A stretch of 64,000 nucleotides of DNA from Methylobacterium sp. R2-1 (lineage in GTDB: Bacteria; Pseudomonadota; Alphaproteobacteria; Rhizobiales; Beijerinckiaceae): the NCBI RefSeq assembly GCF_014191355.1, contig NZ_JACHWM010000013.1, positions 124,001 through 188,000 of the forward strand, read 5' to 3'. The translations under genes were made by a program, and so were the position numbers. Position 1 is the first letter of the stretch. Every line of letters starts with the position of its first letter. This document shows, one piece after another, positions 44,465 through 52,157 of the stretch. Below the pieces are notes generated by a model. The model ran no database searches and had not been told where the DNA came from. It saw only the letters and a list, made by a program, of their open reading frames with translations.

Positions 44465-45532
44465 GTGTCCGTGTTCGAACGCTACCTCACCCTCTGGGTG
44501 GCGCTGTGCATCGTAGCCGGCATCGCGCTCGGCCACGCCCTGCCCGGCCTCTTCCACGCCGTCGGCTCGGCCGAGATCGCCCGGGTGAACCTTCCCGTCG
44601 CCGTCCTGATCTGGCTGATGGTCATCCCGATGCTGCTCAGAATCGATTTCGCCTCGCTGCGGCACGTCGGCAGGCACTGGCGCGGCATCGGCGTGACCCT
44701 CTTCATCAACTGGGCCGTCAAACCCTTCTCGATGGCCGCGCTGGCCTGGCTGTTCGTGGGCACCCTGTTCCGGCCCTCCCTGCCGGCGGATCAGATCGAC
44801 AGCTACATCGCCGGTCTCATCATCCTGGCGGCGGCCCCCTGCACCGCCATGGTGTTCGTGTGGTCGAACCTGACCCGGGGCGAGCCGCATTTCACCCTGA
44901 GCCAAGTGGCGTTGAACGACACCATCATGGTGGTGGCGTTCGCCCCCATCGTCGGCCTGCTTCTGGGGCTCTCGGCCATCACGGTGCCCTGGGGCACCTT
45001 GGTCCTGTCGGTGGGGCTCTACATCGTGATCCCGGTCCTCATCGCACAGGCCCTGCGCCGCAGCCTGCTCGCCTCCGGCGGCCCCGCCGCGCTCGGCCGG
45101 GTGCTCGGCCGGCTCGGACCGGTCTCTCTGGCGGCGCTGCTCGCCACCCTGGTGCTGCTGTTCGGCTTCTAGGGCGAGCCAATCCTGGCCCAGCCGGCAG
45201 TCATCGCACTCCTGGCGGTGCCGATCCTCATCCAGGTCTACCTGAATTCGGGGCTCGCCTACCTGATGAACCGTGTTGCGGGCGAGCCGCACTGCGTCGC
45301 CGGCCCCTCGGCGCTGATCGGTGCCTCGAACTTCTTCGAACTCGCGGTGGCCGCCGCCATCAGCCTGTTCGGCTTCAACTCGGGCGCGGCGCTCGCCACC
45401 GTGGTCGGCGTGCTCGTCGAGGTGCCGGTGATGCTCTCGGTGGTGTGGATCGTGAACCGCAGCCGGGGCTGGTACGAGCGCGGTGCGGCGGGCAAGGGAG
45501 CAAGCCTGACTCACGCGTCCCGCGAGGCCTGA
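44465..45532 (+). pseudogene. arsB: Arsenite efflux pump Acr3, interrupted by an in-frame TAG
   Basis: The reading frame starts at GTG 44465 (GAGGA upstream) and encodes an Acr3-family permease (AAPCTAMVFVWSNLTRGEPH with the essential Cys). TAG at 45170-45172 stops it after 235 residues. The same frame then continues for 119 codons with clear Acr3 sequence (GEPILAQPAVIALLAVPILI, YLNSGLAYLMNR, SNFFELAVAAAISLFGFNSG). The family has Gln (CAG) at the stop position, so one C-to-T change explains it. Unless suppressed or a sequencing error, the pump lacks its last three or so helices and should be inactive. Confidence 0.88.
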
Positions 45533-45710
45533 GCCGGATCGCCCGCGTCTCGACGCGTCGGCGCGCGCGCGGTGGAGCGCGCCTGCGCGGGGGCGTGGCG
45601 GCCGCTCCTGATGACGGACTGATACCGGAGGTTCCGTCTTCGTCTTGTTCCCTAACGGGGTCGGCGGGACTTCTCGCGCCACCGGGCCTTCGCCCGCGTG
45701 GAGTTCGAAA

Positions 45711-45851
45711 ATGACTGTCCTCCGGCACATCGCCGCCGAATTCAGGGCCGACCGTCTCTTCGCCCCGATGATCCTGGGCCTCGGTGCGTGGTCGGCTCTC
45801 GCCCTCGCGATGCTGGCCCTGAACGTCCTCGACGGGCTGCCCGCATCGTGA
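45711..45851 (+). CDS. Small single-helix membrane protein
   Basis: 46 residues with a basic N-terminus (RHIAAEFRADRLF) and one membrane helix (MILGLGAWSALALAMLALNVL). The ATG follows a purine-rich stretch. Similar short proteins are common near Methylobacterium stress loci, but I know of no function. The next frame overlaps its stop. A CCCTAACG motif lies about 60 bp upstream, as it does upstream of the kdp genes. Confidence 0.5.
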   Translation: MTVLRHIAAEFRADRLFAPMILGLGAWSALALAMLALNVLDGLPAS

Positions 45852-46156
45852 GCGTCGGGGCTCGTCTCGGCCCGCGCTTCCCGGCCGCCGCCGTTCCCTG
45901 TGCGCATGAGGATGCGCGGGGCCGCAGCCGCGGACTCCGGCCCATCGGCGGGCGCTGCCCCGTCTGCGGCGTGCCCTATCGCGGCTTCGCGGATGCCGAG
46001 ACCGGCGTGATCCGGGTCGACCGCGCCCGGTGGCGCGCCGCCTGCCCCGGAGCCCTGCGCCTCGCGGCGCCCGGCGCCTGCCGGGCGCTTCAGGCCGTCT
46101 GGCGGCCGGAGACACAGCCGGCAGGCGCGCTGAAGCCGGGAGCGGGTCGATCCTGA
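45848..46156 (+). CDS. Hypothetical protein with CxxC
   Basis: 102 residues from a GTG that overlaps the previous stop. It is basic and Ala/Pro-rich, with one CPVCGVPYRGFADAETGVIRV segment (shown in part: CPVCGVPYRGFADAE) that could be half of a zinc knuckle. No family was recognised. Overlap with the preceding small ORF and no competing frame are the only support. Confidence 0.35.
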   Translation: MSVGARLGPRFPAAAVPCAHEDARGRSRGLRPIGGRCPVCGVPYRGFADAETGVIRVDRARWRAACPGALRLAAPGACRALQAVWRPETQPAGALKPGAGRS

Positions 46157-46284
46157 TGCGATCCTTATAAGATCGCATGCCTCTCCCTCTCGAACCCTAA
46201 CGCGGTTCCCGTCCAGATTCGGGACCGGCCCGGATCGGCCGCGGGGCGACCGCGGCTACCGGCCGAATCGATACGGACCCTCCC

Positions 46285-46368
46285 ATGCTCGACATCGTCT
46301 TCCTGCTCGGCGGCCTCGCCTTCTTCGGCCTCGCCGTCGGTTACGCCGCGCTCTGCGAGCGCCTCTGA
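46285..46368 (+). CDS. 27-residue membrane peptide before kdpF
   Basis: ATG 46285 opens a 27-residue frame (LDIVFLLGGLAFFGLAVGYA then ALCERL), one transmembrane helix with a charged end. It lies 9 bp before kdpF in the kdp operon. Comparable unnamed short frames occur upstream of kdpF in other proteobacteria as I recall them. It may be a second small accessory helix for KdpFABC. Confidence 0.6.
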   Translation: MLDIVFLLGGLAFFGLAVGYAALCERL

Positions 46369-46377
46369 GAGGCTTCG

Positions 46378-46467
46378 ATGACCCTCGATCTCGCCCTGGG
46401 CGCCCTCGTGACCGCGGGGCTGCTCGCCTACCTCACCTTCGCCCTCGTCCGCCCGGAACGCTTCTGA
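46378..46467 (+). CDS. kdpF: K+-transporting ATPase subunit F
   Basis: 29 residues: one transmembrane helix with the KdpF ending LLAYLTFALVRPERF. KdpF stabilises the KdpFABC complex in the inner membrane. It starts 9 bp after the preceding micropeptide and precedes kdpA by 34 bp. Confidence 0.85.
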   Translation: MTLDLALGALVTAGLLAYLTFALVRPERF

Positions 46468-46501
46468 GCGGTTTCGCGCGGCCCTGACGGACCCCCCTCC
46501 C

Positions 46502-48217
46502 ATGACCTTCAACGGATGGATCCAGATCGCGCTGTTCTGCGCGGTCGTCCTCGCGCTGGTGAAGCCGCTCGGGCTCTACATGACCCGCGTCTTCACCGGC
46601 GAACGCACCCTCCTCTCGCCCCTGCTCGCTCCGATCGAGCGCGGGCTCTACCGCGCCGCCGGAATCGACGCGCGCCACGAGCAGACCTGGCTCGGCTACG
46701 GCCTCGCCATGCTCGTCTTCCACGGGCTCGGCTTCCTGTTGCTCTACGCGGTGCTGCGCCTGCAGGACGGGCTGCCGCTGAACCCGATGGGTCAGGCGGC
46801 AGTGGCGCCGGATCTCGCCTTCAACACCGCGGCGAGCTTCGTCACCAACACGAACTGGCAGAACTACGGCGGCGAGAGCACGCTGTCGTATCTCAGCCAG
46901 ATGCTGGGGCTGACACACCAGAACTTCCTCTCGGCGGCCACCGGCATGGCGGTCGCCGTCGCGCTGATCCGCGGGTTCTCCCGCGCCTCGGCCCGCACTG
47001 TCGGATCGTTCTGGGTCGATCTCACCCGCTGCACCCTCTACGTGCTGCTGCCGCTCTGCGCCGGGCTGGCTCTGTTCTACGTGGCGCAGGGGATACCGCA
47101 GACGCTGTCGCCCTCCGTCGAGGCGACGACGCTGGAGGGGACGAAGCAGACCATCGCGCTCGGTCCCGTGGCGAGCCAGGTCGCGATCAAGATGCTGGGC
47201 ACCAACGGCGGCGGCTTCTTCAACGCCAATGCCGCCCACCCGTTCGAGAATCCCACCGCATTGGCGAACTTCGTCCAGATCGTCTCGATCTTCGCGCTGG
47301 GCGCCGCCTTCACCAACGTCTTCGGCCGCATGGTCGGGGACGAGCGCCAGGGCTGGGCGATCCTCGCCGCCATGGGCGTGCTGTTCCTCGCGGGCGTCGC
47401 GGTCACCTACGGCAGCGAGGCGGCGGGCAGTTCCGTCCTGAACGGGCTGGGTCTCTCCGGCGGCAACATGGAGGGCAAGGAGATCCGCTTCGGTATCCCC
47501 GCCTCCGCCCTGTTCGCGGTGGTGACGACGGCCGCCTCCTGCGGTGCGGTCAACGCCATGCACGACTCGTTCACGGCGCTCGGCGGCCTGATCCCGATGC
47601 TCAACATGCAACTCGGCGAGATCATCGTCGGCGGCGTCGGCGCGGGCCTCTACGGGATGCTGGTCTTCGTCGTGGTGGCGATCTTCGTGGCCGGGCTGAT
47701 GGTCGGGCGCACGCCCGAATATCTCGGCAAGAAGATCGAGGCGCGGGAGGTGAAGATGGCGATGCTGGCCATCCTCTGCCTGCCGCTGATGATGCTGGGC
47801 GGCACCGCGCTCGCCACGGTGCTCCCGGCGGGGCTGGCCGGCCCCGCCAATGCCGGCCCGCACGGCTTCTCCGAGATCCTCTACGCCTTCACCTCGGCCG
47901 CGGCCAACAACGGCTCGGCGCTCGGCGGGCTGACCGGCAACACGCTGTTCTACAACAGCCTGCTCGCCATCGGCATGCTGGTCGGCCGCTTCTTCGTCAT
48001 CGTGCCGGCACTCGCCATCGCCGGCTCGCTCGCGGCCAAGAAGACGCTGCCCGCCTCCGCCGGCACCCTTCCCACGCATGGCGGCCTGTTCGTCGGGCTC
48101 CTCGTCGGCGTCATCCTGATCGTCGGCGGCCTGACCTTCTTCCCGTCGCTGGCGCTCGGCCCCATCGTCGAGCACTTCGCCGGCGCGGCCGGGCAGACCT
48201 TTCCGGCGGGGGGCTGA
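46502..48217 (+). CDS. kdpA: K+-transporting ATPase subunit A
   Basis: 571 residues, the usual length. The four selectivity-filter-like regions are visible in part as NTAASFVTNTNWQNYGGE, TNGGGFFNANAAHPFENP, TTAASCGAVNAMHDS and TSAAANNGSALGGLTGN. It is the K+-binding channel-like subunit of the high-affinity KdpFABC pump in the inner membrane, made when external K+ is low. The operon order F-A-B-C is conserved, with a small extra frame between A and B. Confidence 0.97.
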   Translation: MTFNGWIQIALFCAVVLALVKPLGLYMTRVFTGERTLLSPLLAPIERGLYRAAGIDARHEQTWLGYGLAMLVFHGLGFLLLYAVLRLQDGLPLNPMGQAAVAPDLAFNTAASFVTNTNWQNYGGESTLSYLSQMLGLTHQNFLSAATGMAVAVALIRGFSRASARTVGSFWVDLTRCTLYVLLPLCAGLALFYVAQGIPQTLSPSVEATTLEGTKQTIALGPVASQVAIKMLGTNGGGFFNANAAHPFENPTALANFVQIVSIFALGAAFTNVFGRMVGDERQGWAILAAMGVLFLAGVAVTYGSEAAGSSVLNGLGLSGGNMEGKEIRFGIPASALFAVVTTAASCGAVNAMHDSFTALGGLIPMLNMQLGEIIVGGVGAGLYGMLVFVVVAIFVAGLMVGRTPEYLGKKIEAREVKMAMLAILCLPLMMLGGTALATVLPAGLAGPANAGPHGFSEILYAFTSAAANNGSALGGLTGNTLFYNSLLAIGMLVGRFFVIVPALAIAGSLAAKKTLPASAGTLPTHGGLFVGLLVGVILIVGGLTFFPSLALGPIVEHFAGAAGQTFPAGG

Positions 48218-48219
48218 GA

Positions 48220-48420
48220 ATGCCGCGCGCCCTCTCCTCCCGGCGCATACCGCGCCCCCACCCGGCGCTGCGCCGCCGGCCCCGGCACCGGGCGCACGGC
48301 GGCCCGCTCCGGCCGGCCCGCTCGTCCGACCTCGTGCTGGCGCTCCTCGGCGTGGCCCTGCTCGGCGGTCTCGCCCTGCTGGCGGCCTTCGCCCTGGCCG
48401 CCGGCACGGCGGCGCCCTGA
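48220..48420 (+). CDS. Small membrane ORF between kdpA and kdpB
   Basis: 66 residues: an Arg/Pro-rich start and a C-terminal hydrophobic helix (LVLALLGVALLGGLALLAAFALAAG). The ATG is 2 bp after the kdpA stop. No relatives are known to me. The Arg-rich half may be non-coding-like, so it could also be chance within high-GC DNA. Confidence 0.4.
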   Translation: MPRALSSRRIPRPHPALRRRPRHRAHGGPLRPARSSDLVLALLGVALLGGLALLAAFALAAGTAAP

Positions 48421-48480
48421 CCCCATCCAAGGTCTGGCCGGACGCGCCGGGCCCCCTCCCCCTTCCGGACGCAACGATCC

Positions 48481-50568
48481 ATGTCCCGTGAGAAAAAATC
48501 CCTGTTCAGCGCTGCCCTGGTCGGGCCGGCGCTCCTCGGCGCGCTGACCAAGCTCGATCCGCGCGCCATGATCCGCAACCCGGTGATGTTCGTGGTCGAA
48601 GTGGTGGCCGCTCTGACGACGCTGCTCTTCCTGCGCGACCTCACCATGGGCGGGAGCGACCTGTTCTTCTCCGGCCAGATCGTGCTGTGGCTCTGGTTCA
48701 CCCTGCTGTTCGCCAACTTCGCCGAGGCTCTCGCCGAGGGGCGCGGCAAGGCCCAGGCCGAAAGCCTGCGCCGCACCCGCACCGAGATGACGGCCAAGCG
48801 CCTTACAGGCCCCGGCGGCCGCCACGAGACCGTGCCCGGCACGTCGCTCAGGGTCGGCGACGTGGTGCTGGTCGAGGCCGGCGACCTGATCCCCTCGGAC
48901 GGCGAGGTCATCGAGGGCGTCGCCTCCGTCAACGAGGCCGCGATCACCGGCGAGTCGGCGCCGGTCATCCGCGAATCCGGCGGCGACCGCTCGGCGGTGA
49001 CCGGGGGCACTCAGGTGCTATCCGACGCGATCAAGGTGCGCATCACGGCGGCGGCCGGCTCGACCTTCGTCGATCGCATGATCGGCCTCGTCGAGGGCGC
49101 GGCGCGCCAGAAGACGCCCAACGAGATCGCGCTCAACATCCTGCTCGCAGGGCTGACCATCGTGTTCGTCTTCGCGGTGGCCTCGATCCCGAGCTTCGCG
49201 GCCTATGCGGGCGGGTCGATTCCCGTCATCGTGCTGGTGGCTTTGTTCGTCACGCTGATCCCGACCACCATCGGCGCGCTGCTCTCCGCCATCGGCATCG
49301 CCGGTATGGATCGGCTCGTGCGCTTCAACGTGCTCGCCATGTCCGGCCGCGCCGTCGAGGCGGCGGGCGATGTCGACACGCTGCTCCTCGACAAGACCGG
49401 CACGATTACCCTCGGCAACCGGCAGGCAACCGCGTTCCGGCCCGTCCGCGGCGTCTCCGAGCAGGAACTGGCCGACGCGGCGCAACTCGCCTCGCTGGCC
49501 GACGAGACGCCGGAGGGCCGCTCCATCGTCGTGCTCGCCAAGGAGCAGGCTGGCATTCGCGCCCGCGACATGGCCGGGCTCAACGCCACCTTCGTGCCCT
49601 TCACCGCGCAGTCGCGCATGTCGGGCGTGGACCTCGACGGCAGCGCGATCCGCAAGGGCGCGGTCGAGGCCGTGATCGCGGCGGTCTCCGGCTTGCCGAT
49701 GGCGACCCGCGGCTCGGGCGCGGCGCTCGCCTACCATCCCGCCGAGACGGAGGCCGTGGCCGAGGTGCGGGCGATCGCGGACGACATCGCCCGGGCCGGC
49801 GGAACGCCGCTGGCGGTGTCCAAGGACGGCCGGTTGCTGGGCGTCGTCCACCTGAAGGACATCGTGAAGGGCGGCATCCGCGAGCGCTTCGCGGAACTCC
49901 GCCGGATGGGCATCCGCACGGTGATGATCACCGGCGACAACCCCGTCACCGCGGCCGCCATCGCGGCGGAGGCCGGCGTCGACGACTTCCTCGCCCAGGC
50001 CACCCCGGAGGACAAGCTGGCCCTGATCCGCAGGGAGCAGGCCGAGGGCAAGCTGGTGGCGATGTGCGGCGACGGCACAAACGACGCGCCCGCCCTCGCC
50101 CAGGCCGATGTCGGCGTCGCCATGAACACCGGCACGATGGCCGCCCGCGAGGCCGGCAACATGGTCGACCTCGATTCCGACCCGACCAAGCTCATCGAGA
50201 TCGTCGGCATCGGCAAGCAGTTGCTGATGACGCGCGGGGCGCTCACCACCTTCTCCATCGCCAACGACGTGGCGAAGTACTTTGCCATTATCCCGGCGAT
50301 GTTCCTGACGCTCTACCCGCAGCTTCAGGCGCTCAACGTCATGGGGCTCGCCTCGCCCCAAAGCGCGATCCTCTCGGCCATCATCTTCAACGCGCTCGTC
50401 ATCGTGGCGCTGATCCCGCTGGCTTTGCGGGGCGTCACCTACCGCGCGGTCGGCGCGGCCGCGCTCCTGCGGCGCAACCTCCTCGTCTACGGCCTCGGCG
50501 GCGTGCTGGTGCCCTTCATCGGCATCAAGGCCATCGACATGGCCGTCTCCGCCCTCCACCTCGCTTGA
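48481..50568 (+). CDS. kdpB: K+-transporting ATPase subunit B (P-type ATPase)
   Basis: 695 residues. The phosphorylation site LLLDKTGTITLGN, the TGES actuator motif (ITGESAPV), the nucleotide-binding KGA region (IRKGAVEAV) and GDGTNDAPALAQADVGVAM are intact. KdpB hydrolyses ATP to drive K+ import through KdpA. Full length and motifs indicate function. It lies 60 bp after the small membrane ORF and 13 bp before kdpC. Confidence 0.97.
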   Translation: MSREKKSLFSAALVGPALLGALTKLDPRAMIRNPVMFVVEVVAALTTLLFLRDLTMGGSDLFFSGQIVLWLWFTLLFANFAEALAEGRGKAQAESLRRTRTEMTAKRLTGPGGRHETVPGTSLRVGDVVLVEAGDLIPSDGEVIEGVASVNEAAITGESAPVIRESGGDRSAVTGGTQVLSDAIKVRITAAAGSTFVDRMIGLVEGAARQKTPNEIALNILLAGLTIVFVFAVASIPSFAAYAGGSIPVIVLVALFVTLIPTTIGALLSAIGIAGMDRLVRFNVLAMSGRAVEAAGDVDTLLLDKTGTITLGNRQATAFRPVRGVSEQELADAAQLASLADETPEGRSIVVLAKEQAGIRARDMAGLNATFVPFTAQSRMSGVDLDGSAIRKGAVEAVIAAVSGLPMATRGSGAALAYHPAETEAVAEVRAIADDIARAGGTPLAVSKDGRLLGVVHLKDIVKGGIRERFAELRRMGIRTVMITGDNPVTAAAIAAEAGVDDFLAQATPEDKLALIRREQAEGKLVAMCGDGTNDAPALAQADVGVAMNTGTMAAREAGNMVDLDSDPTKLIEIVGIGKQLLMTRGALTTFSIANDVAKYFAIIPAMFLTLYPQLQALNVMGLASPQSAILSAIIFNALVIVALIPLALRGVTYRAVGAAALLRRNLLVYGLGGVLVPFIGIKAIDMAVSALHLA

Positions 50569-50581
50569 AGAGAGACCGCCC

Positions 50582-51187
50582 ATGTCGAACCTGCTTCGCC
50601 CCGCCCTCGTCCTCCTCGTCGCCCTGACGGCGGTCACGGGGCTGGCCTACCCGCTTGCCGTCACCGGCCTCGCCGGGATCATCTTCCCGGCCGAGGCCGC
50701 CGGCAGCCTGATCCAGCGCGACGGCCGGGTCGTCGGCTCCGCCCTGATCGGGCAATCCTTCACGGACGCCGGCAACTTCCACGGCCGGCCCTCCGCCACG
50801 ACCGCGCCGGACCCGGCCGACGCGGCCAAGACCGTGCCGGCACCCTACAACGCGGCCAATTCCATGGGCTCCAATCTCGGTCCCACCAGCGTGGCGCTGG
50901 CCGAGCGCCTGCGGGGTGACGTTGAGCGGCTCAAGGCCGAGAATCCGGGCCAGCCGGTGCCGGTCGATCTCGTCACGACGAGCGGCTCGGGGCTCGATCC
51001 CGACATCTCGCCCGAGGCCGCCCTGTTCCAGGTGCCGCGGGTCGCCAGGGCCCGCAACCTGCCGGAGGACACGGTTCGCGGCCTCGTCACCGCGCAGGTC
51101 CAGGGTCGCACCCTCGGCCTTCTCGGCGAGCCGCGCGTCAACGTGCTGGCGCTGAACCTCGCTTTGGATGATTTAAGTCGAAGATAA
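50582..51187 (+). CDS. kdpC: K+-transporting ATPase subunit C
   Basis: 201 residues with an N-terminal helix (LVLLVALTAVTGLAYPLAVTG), the conserved GSALIGQSF, FHGRPSAT, TSGSGLDPDISPEAALFQ and a C-terminal RVNVLALNLALDDL. KdpC assists nucleotide binding of the pump. Base composition changes sharply to AT-rich in the last codons and beyond, marking the edge of an inserted gene before kdpD. Confidence 0.95.
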   Translation: MSNLLRPALVLLVALTAVTGLAYPLAVTGLAGIIFPAEAAGSLIQRDGRVVGSALIGQSFTDAGNFHGRPSATTAPDPADAAKTVPAPYNAANSMGSNLGPTSVALAERLRGDVERLKAENPGQPVPVDLVTTSGSGLDPDISPEAALFQVPRVARARNLPEDTVRGLVTAQVQGRTLGLLGEPRVNVLALNLALDDLSRR

Positions 51188-51206
51188 TCGGCTAGGAACG
51201 TTCAAG

Positions 51207-52157
51207 ATGCCTCAGATGGATCATGTCTCAAGTTTGAGACGCCGCTATCAGGCGATGCCGAACTTGGAGCTGAAAGAGGCCATTATCGCGGAATGCGCAG
51301 ATTTTATTTCTGCTAGTCTCGATAAAAAGGAAATAAAAGACAGGATTTCTTCATCGATTGACTCGGAATTTTGGCAGCAATTCTCCGAAATTCTAATTCA
51401 TTATTATTTGAAGCGATACGGTTTCGATTTCTCTCATCCACCGAGTGGTCCGGACTTTAAGATAAAGTATGACGATACAACGATCCATGTTGAAGTGATC
51501 ACGCCAAAGCCTGAGGGTATCCCTTCGTATTGGATCAATCATGTCCCTGGTACCGCTGTATCTTTTCCGCACGAAGAAATCCTCCTTCGCTGGACCGCTG
51601 CAATTAAAGAGAAGGCCGAAAAACTTCTAGGAAAGAGGGATGGTAGCACAAAGGGTTATCTCGAAAAGGGAATCGTGGGGCCAGATGATGTCTATGTCAT
51701 AGCAGTCAATGCACGACTGCTAAGAGGGTTTAGTGGAATGTGGGGACAGATCAATGGTATAAGCCAGTTTCCCTTTGCAGCGGAGGCAGTTTTTTGTCTC
51801 GGCCCCATGCAGGTCAAAATTGACAGAAATTCTCTGAAAATCGTCGATAGCGACTATCAATATAGGGCAGAAATAATAAAACCAAACGGAATTGGTGTTC
51901 CTGCAGACACTTTTCTCGATCAGCATTTTTCGCAAATAAGTGCAATTTGGGCGGTTGATCTAGACGAGTCAATACTTGTTGGACGGCCGCAGCCTACGGC
52001 GATAGTCCACAATCCAAGCGCCCGCAATCCACTTCCTATCAAAGTGCTGCCATCACAGGTCGAGTACGTCGCCGAAGCATTTGAGGACGCCTATAAACTG
52101 ATGAGCAGCGTAGGAATATGTGCTGCTGATAGCGGTTTCGAGACAAGTGAATTCTAA
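51207..52157 (+). CDS. AT-rich hypothetical protein, possible PD-(D/E)xK nuclease-like fold, between kdpC and kdpD
   Basis: 316 residues. Base and codon use is strikingly AT-rich compared with every neighbour, indicating recent transfer. A segment GPDFKIKYDDTTIHVEVITP has the Asp...Glu spacing of PD-(D/E)xK-type nucleases, although the usual ExK is not exact. The later segments FPHEEILLRWTAAIKEKAEKL and DDVYVIAVNARLL resemble an uncharacterised proteobacterial family as I recall it. It has no link to K+ transport. It interrupts the otherwise conserved kdpC-kdpD junction and its end overlaps the kdpD start. Confidence 0.75.
   Translation: MPQMDHVSSLRRRYQAMPNLELKEAIIAECADFISASLDKKEIKDRISSSIDSEFWQQFSEILIHYYLKRYGFDFSHPPSGPDFKIKYDDTTIHVEVITPKPEGIPSYWINHVPGTAVSFPHEEILLRWTAAIKEKAEKLLGKRDGSTKGYLEKGIVGPDDVYVIAVNARLLRGFSGMWGQINGISQFPFAAEAVFCLGPMQVKIDRNSLKIVDSDYQYRAEIIKPNGIGVPADTFLDQHFSQISAIWAVDLDESILVGRPQPTAIVHNPSARNPLPIKVLPSQVEYVAEAFEDAYKLMSSVGICAADSGFETSEF

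Noticed and set aside
45170..45172. Amber codon in acr3 read as pyrrolysine
   Set aside because: Pyrrolysine is known in methylamine methyltransferases, not Acr3, and no pyl genes are visible; a Gln-to-stop mutation is simpler.
46165..46230. Sigma-EcfG type promoter (GGAAC ... CGTT) before kdp
   Set aside because: GGAAC and CGTT appear on the minus strand but only a few bases apart, not at the 18-19 bp spacing needed.
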